In this document: piece after piece, positions 48,998-58,293 of the stretch | How positions within the stretch are numbered: the first letter of the stretch is position 1 | How the letters are laid out: each line of letters opens with the position of its first letter | DNA from: Oceanospirillaceae bacterium | GTDB lineage: Bacteria > Pseudomonadota > Gammaproteobacteria > Pseudomonadales > Balneatricaceae | Direction: 5' to 3' | Assembly (NCBI GenBank): GCA_013215505.1 | Contig: JABSQZ010000003.1 | Location: forward strand, 180,517 to 244,516 | DNA: 64,000 nucleotides | Notes under the pieces: generated by a model | Databases searched by the model: none | What the model was told of the DNA's origin: nothing | Seen by the model: only the letters and a program-made list of their open reading frames with translations | Position numbers and translations under genes: made by a program

Positions 48998-50549
48998 CAG
49001 TAACAATATGCTCGAGGAATTCTGCTATGGCTTGATCGTTATCGGTGTCTACCCTGACTTGCATGGATAATTCTTGTTCGCTTAAGGGTTGCTGGTAGCT
49101 CTGTTGATGTGCCAGGCGCTCAACAAAAAAATTACTGTCTACTGCTCGGGTATTTATTCCCTTGACTAATCTAGCGGAGAGTAATTTGCGATCGCAGTGA
49201 CAGCTAATTATTTGCATTTGCAGATTGAGACGCTGCGCAATATTGATATAATTTTGTCTGAAATGTTGCTTGAGAAAAGTACCGTCAACGATCACGGTAT
49301 AGCCAATATTGAGTATTTGCTCAGTGAGCTTTAGCAAATATTGGGATAAACGGGCATTAATTTCAGGGCTATGTAGCTCAATTTTTTTACCCTTTTTAAG
49401 CAATTCTTTGTGTATTCTCTGTCTTTCTGTCTCTGAACGAATGCGTATGGCTGCTATTTTTTCTATTATCTTGTGACTTAAATAGCTCTTCCCGCTTCCT
49501 GATAAGCCATGCATAATCATTAACTTGGGGGTGTTTTTGCGTTGGTATGATTGGCTCAGATACAGGTACTTAAGAAAAATATCGTGGTTTGCTTGATTGC
49601 CTAAAGTTGCCACTTTAGCCCTAACCATTGAACGAAAACTTTTGTAGAAGTTAAGTAAGTGCAAACTCTGATAATCACCGGTAATTTCCAGGTAGCGGTT
49701 CAACGTACGGTTTGCCCAGGCGTGTTTATTGTTCGCTTCCAAATCCATCAACAAAAAGGCCAGATCTGAGCAAGTGTCTATCCAGCGAAATTGTAAATTA
49801 AATTCTATACAGTCAAATAAGCGCAATTTATTTTCATGGAAAGTGACATTGCCTAAGTGTAAATCCCCATGGCACTCTCTGATAAAGCCTTGCTTGCGCC
49901 GGTCTTTGAAGATTTCAGTGAGGGCTGCGTAATCCGCAGTGGTCTGTTGGTAGAGGCTCTGCAGTTGGTGCTGGTCTGTGGGATCGCTGCAGAAATCTAA
50001 CGTATGTAAATAATTATCCGACACTAACTGCCAAATATTATCTGCCTCACCCCAGGGGCTATTGTAAGTGACTGTGGGCAATAGCAGATGAAACTGAGCA
50101 ATATGTTCCGCCAGTTGGTCAATCCAAACAGAGGCAAATTTATTTTGTTTTAATAAGTCATCCAGACCACACTGTGGGTCAAATTGCTGCATCCGCACAG
50201 CGTATTCTAATACTGATGCGGGATTTTCGGGGCATTCGTCGATCAGCTGGCGGTGATCTGCATTAGAAACCTGAGGCTGATCAATATCACCTGTGATGAC
50301 TACCACACACTGATAAATGTCAGGTGCCAAACGCTGATTGAGTCGTAGTTCTTCCTCGCAATAAAACTGCCGTTTGTCTAAAGTAGAAAAATCTAAAAAA
50401 CCAAAATCTAGCTCTTTTTTCAACTTATAGGCAAATTCACCGGTTAACAGTAACCAAGAAACTTGAGTTTCTATGATCTGTATAGGACTGCTGACAGCAT
50501 GTGGATAGCATGCGGGGTTTTGCAATGCTGTGATTAAACTTGGAGACAT
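48987..50549 (-). CDS. Fusion of an aminoglycoside-phosphotransferase-like domain and a P-loop kinase domain
   Basis: 520 residues in two parts. The N-terminal two thirds is a COG2187/APH-like fold with FLDFSTLDKRQFYCEEELRLN and the catalytic loop ECHGDLHLGNV (about residue 225). The C-terminal third is a P-loop NTPase with Walker A GLSGSGKSYLSHKI (about 346-354) and a RSETERQRIH segment, similar to zeta-toxin/gluconate-kinase-like proteins of COG0645. Such two-domain proteins are widespread but have no established substrate. ATG with AGGTC upstream. It overlaps the Rieske gene, suggesting the two work together. Confidence 0.85.
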   Translation of the reverse strand: MSPSLITALQNPACYPHAVSSPIQIIETQVSWLLLTGEFAYKLKKELDFGFLDFSTLDKRQFYCEEELRLNQRLAPDIYQCVVVITGDIDQPQVSNADHRQLIDECPENPASVLEYAVRMQQFDPQCGLDDLLKQNKFASVWIDQLAEHIAQFHLLLPTVTYNSPWGEADNIWQLVSDNYLHTLDFCSDPTDQHQLQSLYQQTTADYAALTEIFKDRRKQGFIRECHGDLHLGNVTFHENKLRLFDCIEFNLQFRWIDTCSDLAFLLMDLEANNKHAWANRTLNRYLEITGDYQSLHLLNFYKSFRSMVRAKVATLGNQANHDIFLKYLYLSQSYQRKNTPKLMIMHGLSGSGKSYLSHKIIEKIAAIRIRSETERQRIHKELLKKGKKIELHSPEINARLSQYLLKLTEQILNIGYTVIVDGTFLKQHFRQNYINIAQRLNLQMQIISCHCDRKLLSARLVKGINTRAVDSNFFVERLAHQQSYQQPLSEQELSMQVRVDTDNDQAIAEFLEHIVTDVS

Positions 50550-50731
50550 AATGACCTATGTTAAAGACGCTATTGAACTATTACCGTTGTCAGCAAGCAA
50601 TTATCTGTAACATACTGGGCTATCGCCTGTAACGGCAAATAACTATACTAGAAAAGCTGCCAAGGCTCTATAAAGGAGCCACTGGGAATTGTACAATAAT
50701 GTCCAATTTTTTAAATACATAGCTGGAATTC

Positions 50732-53101
50732 ATGGTCAGTCGAAAAAAAGCGTCCACTAAAGCTGTCAAAAGCAAAAAAACTATCAAGCAGACTAGAAAA
50801 GCTCGGGTTTGGCGTTGGCTTTTATCCTTCACATTAAAACTCAGTATTATTTTAATGCTCTTTTTAGCGGTGGGACTGTTTTACCTGGATGCGCAAATTC
50901 GTCAGAAATTTGAAGGTAAGCGCTGGTCAATCCCTGCCAAAGTTTATGCCCGTCCACTAGATCTGTACAGCGGTTTGGAAATCAGTATTACCGATTTAAA
51001 AGTAGAGCTTAAGGGTTTAGGTTATCGTTTTGTTAAAAAGGCTAAACTGCCGGGAGAAGCAGAGATCGCTTCAACCAGAGTGAAAATATATAGCCGTGGG
51101 TTTGAATTTAGCGACGGTATTGAAGTCTCTCAACTATTAACTATCAGTTTTAATCAAGGCGCTATCAGCGCTATTAGTGCAGAAAATGGTAGCCCAATTT
51201 CTATTACCCGATTAGAGCCAATATTGATCGGCGGTATCTATCCAAAGAATAACGAAGATCGAGACCTGATTCGCTTATCTCAGGCCCCAAGGGGGCTGGT
51301 TGATGCTTTGATAGCCATCGAAGATCGTAGCTATTACCAGCATTTTGGCATTTCTCCTAAAGGTATTGCCAGGGCAATGTGGGTCAATTTACGGGTGGGT
51401 CGATTTGTTCAAGGCGGCAGTACTTTAACTCAACAGTTGATAAAAAACTTCTACCTCACTTCCGAGCGTACTTTAATCCGTAAGTTGATTGAGATGCCGA
51501 TGGCTATAGTGTTGGATTTTCGCTACTCAAAAGATGAAATACTAGAAGCGTATTTAAATGAGGTCTACTTAGGCCAAGAGGGAGCCAGGGGTATTCATGG
51601 GTTTGGTTTAGCGGCGCAATACTTCTTTGCCAGACCTATCAGTGAATTACAATTGCATCAAGTGGCACTGTTAGCGGCTATGGTCAAAGGTCCCTCGTAT
51701 TACGATCCGAGAAGGCGCGCAGAGCGTGCCAAAGACAGGCGAAACTTGGTGCTTAGGGTGATGGCTGAAAACGGTGATATCAGCGACACAGAATACCGTC
51801 AGAATATTCTTAAACCACTGGGGGTAGTCAGACAGAAGAGCCTACATAAAGGGGCCTATCCTGCCTATTTAGATCTAGTCAGAAGAAAACTAAAGCAGAG
51901 TTACAACGATGAAGATCTCAGTTCCGAAGGTTTGCGTATCTTTACCAGCTTAGATCCTATCGCCCAAGCTAAAGCGGAAAAATCACTGGCTGAGAGCATT
52001 ACTGCTCTGCAAAAAAAATACGGCAAAAAAGCCAGTGACCTTGAGGCAAGTATGGTGGTCACTGATCCGCAGACCGGGGAAGTGTTGGCTATTATTGGTG
52101 GTAAAAGCACGCGCTATCAAGGATTTAATAGAGCCATAGACGCAGTGCGCCCCATTGGTTCACTGATAAAGCCTGCGGTTTATCTCACCGGACTACAACG
52201 TGGCTATAATTTGGCAACCATGCTCCAGGACGAAGCTGTTTCTGTACCAATAGCAGGATCTAAGCCTTGGCAGCCGAAGAATTTTGATAAAAAAACTCAT
52301 GGGAATGTCCCTTTTTATCTCGCCTTGGCCAAGTCTTACAACTTATCTACCGCTAGGTTAGGTATGGAATTAGGTTTGGATAATGTAATAAAAACTATCC
52401 ATACTTTAGGTATTACCCGTGAGATCAAAGAGTACCCTTCACTGTTACTCGGTGCTCAGGGGATGACACCGCTAGAAGTTGCAACTATGTATCAAACCAT
52501 AGCTGCTAACGGGTTTTTAATGCCAATGCGGGCGATACGCTCAGTAACAGATAAACAGGGGCGAGAGCTATCCCGATATCCTTTTAAAGTAAAGCAAGTG
52601 GTTAACTCTCAGTCTATCTATCAATTGCAATTTGCCATGCAGCAAGTGGTGAGTGTAGGGACAGGGCGTTATGCCAATGCTAAAATCTCACCAAAGATGG
52701 GCTTGGCCGGTAAAACCGGAACCAGTAATGATCAGAGAGATAGTTGGTTTGCTGGATTCTCCGGGAATAAGTTAGCGGTAGTCTGGTTGGGTAGAGACGA
52801 TAACAAATCATTGCCTTTTACTGGCTCATCAGGGGCATTGCGGGTCTGGACAGCATATATGCAATCTGAATCACTACAGCCGCTACAATCAGCCGTCCCA
52901 GAGGGAATAGAGTTCGCCAATATAGATATAGCGACAGGTTACAGTGTAGACCCTGGCTGTGATAACAGTCAGCGAATGCCTTTTAGGAGCGGAGAGAGTC
53001 CCGCGTACAGCTATGATTGCGGCACTAGTGACAGTGCTCAGCCAAAAGTTAATCAATCTAAGCCAGCGCCCAGCTGGCTTGAACGTATATTTGGTAATTA
53101 A
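50732..53101 (+). CDS. mrcB: Penicillin-binding protein 1B
   Basis: 789 residues. Bifunctional peptidoglycan polymerase: a basic cytoplasmic tail, one membrane helix (about 28-50), the UB2H-like domain that binds LpoB, the glycosyltransferase domain with EDRSYYQHFGIS (Glu about 196) and GGSTLTQQLIKN, and the transpeptidase domain with SxxK in PIGSLIKPA (about 475), SYN in LAKSYNLSTA and KTGT in AGKTGTSNDQRDSW (about 660). It is divergent from the kinase-Rieske pair. Confidence 0.97.
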   Translation: MVSRKKASTKAVKSKKTIKQTRKARVWRWLLSFTLKLSIILMLFLAVGLFYLDAQIRQKFEGKRWSIPAKVYARPLDLYSGLEISITDLKVELKGLGYRFVKKAKLPGEAEIASTRVKIYSRGFEFSDGIEVSQLLTISFNQGAISAISAENGSPISITRLEPILIGGIYPKNNEDRDLIRLSQAPRGLVDALIAIEDRSYYQHFGISPKGIARAMWVNLRVGRFVQGGSTLTQQLIKNFYLTSERTLIRKLIEMPMAIVLDFRYSKDEILEAYLNEVYLGQEGARGIHGFGLAAQYFFARPISELQLHQVALLAAMVKGPSYYDPRRRAERAKDRRNLVLRVMAENGDISDTEYRQNILKPLGVVRQKSLHKGAYPAYLDLVRRKLKQSYNDEDLSSEGLRIFTSLDPIAQAKAEKSLAESITALQKKYGKKASDLEASMVVTDPQTGEVLAIIGGKSTRYQGFNRAIDAVRPIGSLIKPAVYLTGLQRGYNLATMLQDEAVSVPIAGSKPWQPKNFDKKTHGNVPFYLALAKSYNLSTARLGMELGLDNVIKTIHTLGITREIKEYPSLLLGAQGMTPLEVATMYQTIAANGFLMPMRAIRSVTDKQGRELSRYPFKVKQVVNSQSIYQLQFAMQQVVSVGTGRYANAKISPKMGLAGKTGTSNDQRDSWFAGFSGNKLAVVWLGRDDNKSLPFTGSSGALRVWTAYMQSESLQPLQSAVPEGIEFANIDIATGYSVDPGCDNSQRMPFRSGESPAYSYDCGTSDSAQPKVNQSKPAPSWLERIFGN

Positions 53102-53191
53102 TGATTGTTACACTATAAAAAAGCAGTTTAAATATCCGGACCTTTCAGTACCTATTGAGAGTAAATTAATAATTAGAGTTTAGGAATAACT

Positions 53192-53788
53192 ATGAGAAGT
53201 GTTTTTCGCAATAGCAAGCTAACCGCAGTTGTTGCGCTGACAGTATTATCGGGTTGCAGCGTCTCAGGGTTGCAGTCGGTGAAAGTTGAAGATCGATCTT
53301 TAGAGGCTGACAATAAAATAACCCGATCAGTAGGCGGGCAGCAAAGTACAGCAGAAGTCACTGCATTAAAAATCAGGCCTAAGTTTAAAGCCTCTAACAG
53401 TAGCGGGGCAAATTTAAATACCCAGGCCAGCACGCAAACTAAGGCGCCGGAAGTCACTGCTTCAGTGCAAAATCAGGCCACAGTTGCGTTGTTAAACACC
53501 GCAAAATATCAGACTACTAGCGGTAAATTGAGGGCGGCACAATCCAGCTTAGAGCGCGCGTTGCGGATATCACCGAAGGATCCTGAAGTTTATCAGTCGC
53601 TGGGAGAAGTGCATCGTCAATTAGCTGAGTTTGCCCAAGCAGAGCAATTTGTGTTAAAGGGCATAGCAGTGGCTGCTGGGCAGAGTACCAAATTGAGAAG
53701 GTTGTGGAGTGCGCTGGCTAAAATACGATCGCAAGCGGGTGATACTGTAGGGGCTAACCAAGCTTTCCAGAAATCTCAAAGCTACTGA
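53192..53788 (+). CDS. TPR lipoprotein downstream of mrcB
   Basis: 198 residues. Lipobox VLSGC, a low-complexity Ser/Thr/Ala linker, then at least two TPR motifs (GKLRAAQSSLERALRISPKDPEVYQSLGEVHRQLAEFAQAEQFVLKG, in pieces). Predicted outer-membrane lipoprotein. It could be an LpoB-like or PBP1b-associated factor given its position 90 bases after mrcB, but it has no LpoB signature and the idea is inference. A strong terminator follows. Confidence 0.82.
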   Translation: MRSVFRNSKLTAVVALTVLSGCSVSGLQSVKVEDRSLEADNKITRSVGGQQSTAEVTALKIRPKFKASNSSGANLNTQASTQTKAPEVTASVQNQATVALLNTAKYQTTSGKLRAAQSSLERALRISPKDPEVYQSLGEVHRQLAEFAQAEQFVLKGIAVAAGQSTKLRRLWSALAKIRSQAGDTVGANQAFQKSQSY

Positions 53789-53823
53789 GTATAGATGTTA
53801 ACCTAGTGAGTGGCTTTATCCAT

Positions 53824-53854
53824 AAAAAACCAAGCGAATACGCTTGGTTTTTTA
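53824..53854. terminator. Bidirectional terminator
   Basis: AAAAAACCAAGCG, loop AATA, CGCTTGGTTTTTTAG: perfect stem with A and T tracts on both sides, between the convergent TPR gene and the membrane protein gene. Confidence 0.95.
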
Positions 53855-53913
53855 GTTGTGATTAAGCCGTAATCCCTAGGGGAGGTAAAGTATCGATTCT
53901 ATATCGAAATGCC

Positions 53914-54534
53914 TCAGTCTTTGATCAGTGCTAATTTTTTAGTGAAGACTAAACTAAACAGAATCAGAGCGAGCCCCAGGCAGAGATTGAAATAACTTAC
54001 ATCAGGTGTTTCCAACAGTGAATAATTTTTGGCAAACAACAGTGCTGAAGCAGCGTAACTGATTGTTGCTAGAAAGCGGGTCAGCAGCGACGATAAACTA
54101 TAATCTGTGATGCGATAAAACAAACTCACTGCAAACAGCAAGCTAGTACCCATGGCGATCGTTGCGCTGTAGTAATCTCCAACTTCTGCGCGGCGGCACA
54201 GCTCAAAGATAGCCAGTAGCACTAAGCTCCAACGGCCCCATGTGGCACGACTAAAGCTCTTTGCTAAACTGATACTCAAATAAGCGGAGCACAGCAGTGG
54301 CAGTGCCAAATATTGCAGTAAGTTCTCAAGCATTAATAAAAACACTTCAGAGTCTTCACTGTTAGGGTCGAAAAATAACGGCAATAGCGCAGCTGCAGCG
54401 ATAAAAGTGCAACATACACTAATAATACCGGCAATGTTTTTGCTCCGATCACTAAGCCTGCTCGGTTGCCGGTAGAGTAACAGTGCCGAAAACAGGCTGC
54501 AGATAACCAGCACTAAACTCGTCAGTGTCAGCAT
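53914..54534 (-). CDS. Hypothetical membrane protein coupled to hemL
   Basis: 206 residues with about six hydrophobic helices. No motif I recognise. The ATG at 54534 overlaps the hemL stop (TGATG); a GTG one codon earlier is also possible. Coupling with hemL is suggestive but gives no function. Confidence 0.75.
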   Translation of the reverse strand: MLTLTSLVLVICSLFSALLLYRQPSRLSDRSKNIAGIISVCCTFIAAAALLPLFFDPNSEDSEVFLLMLENLLQYLALPLLCSAYLSISLAKSFSRATWGRWSLVLLAIFELCRRAEVGDYYSATIAMGTSLLFAVSLFYRITDYSLSSLLTRFLATISYAASALLFAKNYSLLETPDVSYFNLCLGLALILFSLVFTKKLALIKD

Positions 54535-55817
54535 CACAATGATTTAAATACCTGAGCGGCCGCCGCGATGGTTTGTTCAATATCTGCCTCACTGGTAGCT
54601 GCAGACATAAAGCCGGTTTCATAAGCGGAGGGGGCCAGATAGACTCCCTGCTTTAACATGCCATGGAAAAACTTGGCAAAGCGTTGCGTATCACAAGAAG
54701 TTGCCTGCGCAAAACTGCTGACAGTCTCTTGTTCGGTGAAAAATATGCCAAACATGCCGCCTATATAGCTGCTACTCAATGCAATTCCCGCCGCAGCAGC
54801 AACCGCTTCAATTCCCTGAGTAAGGAATTCTGACTTGGCGCTGAGCTGTTGATAAATACTGCTATCGGCACTCAGGGCATTGAGCATAGCCAGACCTGCT
54901 TGCATAGACAGAGGGTTACCCGAAAGAGTACCCGCTTGATAAATCGGTCCCAGCGGTGCTATTTGTTGCATGATTTCGCGCTTGCCGCCAAATGCGCCAA
55001 CCGGTAGACCGCCACCAATGATTTTACCTAAGGTGGTTAAGTCTGGGGTGACAGAAAAAGCTTGCTGCGCGCCTCCCAGTGCCACCCTAAAACCAGTCAT
55101 TACCTCATCAAATATCAGTACAGTACCGTATTGATCACAGACATCCCGTAAGCCCTGTAAAAAGCCTTCCACAGGAAGAATACAGTTCATATTGCCGGCA
55201 ACGGGTTCGACGATAATGCAGGCAATCTGCTCGCCGATTTGCGCGAAAGCTCGCTGCACACCATCAAGGTCATTGAAGTCTAAGGTAATAGTATGTTCAG
55301 CCAGAGAGGCGGGTACACCTGGGGAGTTAGGCTCGCCCAGAGTGAGCGCACCGGATCCCGCTTTGACTAACAGAGAGTCGGAGTGTCCGTGGTAGCAGCC
55401 CTCAAACTTAACAATTTTGTCTCTTTGGGTGTAGCCACGAGCCAGGCGAATAGCCGACATAGTGGCTTCAGTCCCAGAGTTAACCATGCGGATCATTTCA
55501 ATAGACGGCATTATCTCACACACTTTGTCAGCGAGTAGCGTCTCCACCGCAGTCGGGGCACCAAAGCCGAGACCGTTATCTAAACTGGACTTTACCGCTT
55601 CTATCACTGGCTGGTAAGCATGTCCGAGAATCATGGGACCCCAGGAACCAACGTAATCTATGTAGCGGTTATCATCTTCATCGAATAAATACGCACCTTG
55701 GCCTTTTTTGAAGAAAATAGGGGAACCGCCTACGCTTTTAAAAGCGCGAACAGGGGAGTTAACTCCTCCGGGAATATGTTGTTGTGCTGCAGCAAAAAGT
55801 TGTTCTGAGCGGGACAT
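54534..55817 (-). CDS. hemL: Glutamate-1-semialdehyde 2,1-aminomutase
   Basis: 427 residues. Converts glutamate-1-semialdehyde to 5-aminolevulinate, the haem precursor. Fold type I PLP enzyme: [18 protein letters not shown] at the N-terminus, [33 protein letters not shown] and the PLP lysine in [18 protein letters not shown]. Complete and of normal length. Confidence 0.98.
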   Translation of the reverse strand: MSRSEQLFAAAQQHIPGGVNSPVRAFKSVGGSPIFFKKGQGAYLFDEDDNRYIDYVGSWGPMILGHAYQPVIEAVKSSLDNGLGFGAPTAVETLLADKVCEIMPSIEMIRMVNSGTEATMSAIRLARGYTQRDKIVKFEGCYHGHSDSLLVKAGSGALTLGEPNSPGVPASLAEHTITLDFNDLDGVQRAFAQIGEQIACIIVEPVAGNMNCILPVEGFLQGLRDVCDQYGTVLIFDEVMTGFRVALGGAQQAFSVTPDLTTLGKIIGGGLPVGAFGGKREIMQQIAPLGPIYQAGTLSGNPLSMQAGLAMLNALSADSSIYQQLSAKSEFLTQGIEAVAAAAGIALSSSYIGGMFGIFFTEQETVSSFAQATSCDTQRFAKFFHGMLKQGVYLAPSAYETGFMSAATSEADIEQTIAAAAQVFKSL

Positions 55818-55903
55818 AGTGTGAATCCTTAAGCTAGATATTTTATTCGAGGTGGCTGGTCCGGCGCATTATCCCCTGATCGTGCTCTGTGCACCAGAAT
55901 TGT

Positions 55904-57631
55904 TTAAACATACTGTTTGTTGTTGTAATAGTTTTCAATCTGCGACCGGGATAATAGGCCGGTTAGCTGTTCTTTGTGGTTGTAGATACAAAGTAAATCA
56001 GTGCTTTGTAGGTCCATTAACAATAGCGCTTCGTGTAGTGTAGCGCGAAGATTTAGCTTTACCACTTCATAGCGCTCCGCCGGAATCCGGTTCAGGTCAA
56101 TCAACTCATCTTGGTTGAGAACATCTCGGTGTAGGAAGTTTGCGATATTGGTGACTGGAAAAATATTAGTTTGCTGCTCGGATTCTTTAACCAGCAACCA
56201 GATTAAATCATCTTCAACTAACTGTTGTGCTTGCTGCAATGATACTTTGGCATCACTGGTCGAGAAATTTTTAGTCATTACTTTTGCCACAGATGCTCTG
56301 GTGAGTATCTGTGCCATGGGTTCCAGTCGGTAATCAAGCCCCTGTGCCTGCAGCGAGGCCAAGAAGATTGAAGGGGTATTAAAGACATATCTTGCGGTTA
56401 AATTGCTGATCACAATTGCGATCATGCCCGGGAAAATTATATTTGGGCTATAGGTTAACTCCAACAGCGCGATCAGTGCCGCCAGCGGCGCATTCAGCAC
56501 TGCCGCCATCATCGCCCCCATCCCCAGCATTGCATACAAACCAACGTGTTGCAGTGGAATACCAATGAAGTAGTGGCCGGCAAAGCCAAGCACCGCACCC
56601 GCCAGTGCGCCGATAAATAATGACGGACCAATAAGACCTGCAGGGACACCTAAACCTAAAATGATTGGGGTCAAAATTAACTTGGCGAGTAAAATTCCCA
56701 GCAGCAGGCTGAGGTCTAGTTTTCCGGCAAAAGATTCGGAAATAGTGTCATAGCCTGTGCCCATTACTTGCGGGTAAAGTATCGCAATCAGGCCGGTCAG
56801 TACGCCTGCCAGTATTAATCTATAAGCTAGGGGCCAATGTTGAACTTTACGGGTTTGTAACATCAGCTTTATAAACAGAACTGCGATGCAGCCAATAGCA
56901 ACTCCGAGAACTAATATCCAGGGAATCTCCAGGTAGGACAAAGTTGCAAACGCCGGGGCATCGAAAATGGGCTCAGCCGAAAAAATCAAGCGGATTACCA
57001 AGGTACTACTGACAGAGGCGACAATGATGGGGGTGAAACCGGCGATGGTATAATCGAGTAAAATAACTTCCATGGCGAAGATGACGCCTGCCAACGGGGT
57101 ATTAAAAGCTGCGGATATTGCAGCGGCGGCACCACAGGCGAGCAGTAGCCGCTGGGAGTTGTGCGGCACTTGTAAAAACTGTCCTAAGATACTGGAAAGG
57201 CTGGCGCCCATATAAATCGCCGGACCTTCACGCCCCACTGATTGGCCACTGATCAGTGCCACAACAGCAGTGACAAACTGAGCAATTAAATTTTTCGCCG
57301 GGATGTGTCCCTGATGGTAGGCGAGACGTTCCAGTAAATGGACGACCCCAACCTTGCTTTTGATCAGTGGCCAATATTTGTACATAAGAGCCAGTAACAG
57401 ACCACCGATCACAGGAAACGCAAAGGCCTGGCCAGAACTCAGGGCCTCAAAGTTTTCCACATGTTCGGGTAGTAAATAGGCCAGCGGCAGATCAATTGCC
57501 AGTCTGAAAAGGGCGATTAGCAAGCCGCAACCAATACCGCAAATAAGACCTAGCGCTACCAGCTGTGGAAGGGCTTCATAGCTGGCCAGCTGGTCCCTGA
57601 ATTTATGTAGTGAAAATTTTGCTTTTATCAT
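55904..57631 (-). CDS. ClC-family anion transporter with C-terminal CBS domains
   Basis: 575 residues: a ClC membrane domain (to about 440) and a C-terminal CBS pair (ARASVAKVMTKNFSTSD onward). The external gate Glu is present in VGREGPAIYMG (Glu135), and the third anion-site motif is GLIGPSLFIGA. Two features depart from E. coli ClC-ec1: the GSGIP loop is KVGVV (93-97), so the anion-binding Ser is Val94, and the internal proton-relay Glu203 corresponds to Val189 (FAMEV). The protein may therefore be a channel or a carrier with other selectivity. Separated from erpA by a 280-base divergent gap. Confidence 0.9.
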   Translation of the reverse strand: MIKAKFSLHKFRDQLASYEALPQLVALGLICGIGCGLLIALFRLAIDLPLAYLLPEHVENFEALSSGQAFAFPVIGGLLLALMYKYWPLIKSKVGVVHLLERLAYHQGHIPAKNLIAQFVTAVVALISGQSVGREGPAIYMGASLSSILGQFLQVPHNSQRLLLACGAAAAISAAFNTPLAGVIFAMEVILLDYTIAGFTPIIVASVSSTLVIRLIFSAEPIFDAPAFATLSYLEIPWILVLGVAIGCIAVLFIKLMLQTRKVQHWPLAYRLILAGVLTGLIAILYPQVMGTGYDTISESFAGKLDLSLLLGILLAKLILTPIILGLGVPAGLIGPSLFIGALAGAVLGFAGHYFIGIPLQHVGLYAMLGMGAMMAAVLNAPLAALIALLELTYSPNIIFPGMIAIVISNLTARYVFNTPSIFLASLQAQGLDYRLEPMAQILTRASVAKVMTKNFSTSDAKVSLQQAQQLVEDDLIWLLVKESEQQTNIFPVTNIANFLHRDVLNQDELIDLNRIPAERYEVVKLNLRATLHEALLLMDLQSTDLLCIYNHKEQLTGLLSRSQIENYYNNKQYV

Positions 57632-57847
57632 GGCAACCTTGTGCGGATTGAGGAATAAGTAACCCTCAATAAATCAGATGGGTTTGCTGCAAACTGGCGC
57701 AGATTATAGCAGTGCTGATAGGACAGTGCGAAAATATTCGAGAGTAAACAAATGCATATTAACTTTTTCGACTTTGTTAACAGAAAATAGTCACAGCAGC
57801 CGCAGGCTATAAAGTACAGAACAACTCAGTATCGCTTTTAAAAATAC

Positions 57848-57876
57848 TTGACTAAAACCCTAGGTTAAGCGATAGT
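57848..57876 (+). promoter_or_regulatory. erpA promoter with a half-matching IscR type 1 site
   Basis: TTGACT (57848-57853), exactly 17 bases, GATAGT (57871-57876), about 36 bases before the erpA GTG. The sequence ATACTTGACTA at the -35 agrees with the left half of the IscR type 1 site; the right half (CCTAGGTTAAG) is weaker but the whole is an imperfect palindrome. Repression of erpA by Fe-S IscR is known in E. coli. Confidence 0.5.
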
Positions 57877-57911
57877 TTTGATCCGTAAGTAACATGATAG
57901 AGATTTAAAAA

Positions 57912-58253
57912 GTGTCAGAATTCGAAGATCCACTAAAATTCAGCGATTCAGCTGTATCAAAAGTAAAAATCCTGATTGAAGAAGAAGAAAATGACGAGTT
58001 GAAATTGCGGCTGTATATTACGGGTGGTGGTTGCGCCGGATTTTCTTATGGGTTTAGCTTTGTTGAGGAGATAGCGGAAGATGACACAGTGATTACTAAG
58101 CAAGGTGTCAGTCTGGTTGTTGATGCTATGAGCTTGCAGTATCTGGAAGGTTCTGAAGTGGACTATCGAGAGGGCTTACAGGGATCGCAATTCTTAGTTA
58201 ACAATCCTAATGCTACTACTACCTGTGGTTGCGGCTCTTCGTTTTCACTTTAA
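57912..58253 (+). CDS. erpA: Iron-sulfur cluster insertion protein ErpA
   Basis: 113 residues, A-type carrier. The three cluster cysteines are visible: one in [11 protein letters not shown] and two in TTCGCGSSF at the C-terminus. It carries clusters to targets such as IspG/IspH in E. coli; whether those exist in this organism is an open question given the missing MEP genes. The start is GTG at 57912. It is divergent from the ClC gene and convergent with anmK. Confidence 0.95.
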   Translation: MSEFEDPLKFSDSAVSKVKILIEEEENDELKLRLYITGGGCAGFSYGFSFVEEIAEDDTVITKQGVSLVVDAMSLQYLEGSEVDYREGLQGSQFLVNNPNATTTCGCGSSFSL

Positions 58254-58293
58254 GTGAAACAACAGTTTGATGTTTACATTTTTGGCCTGGTTA

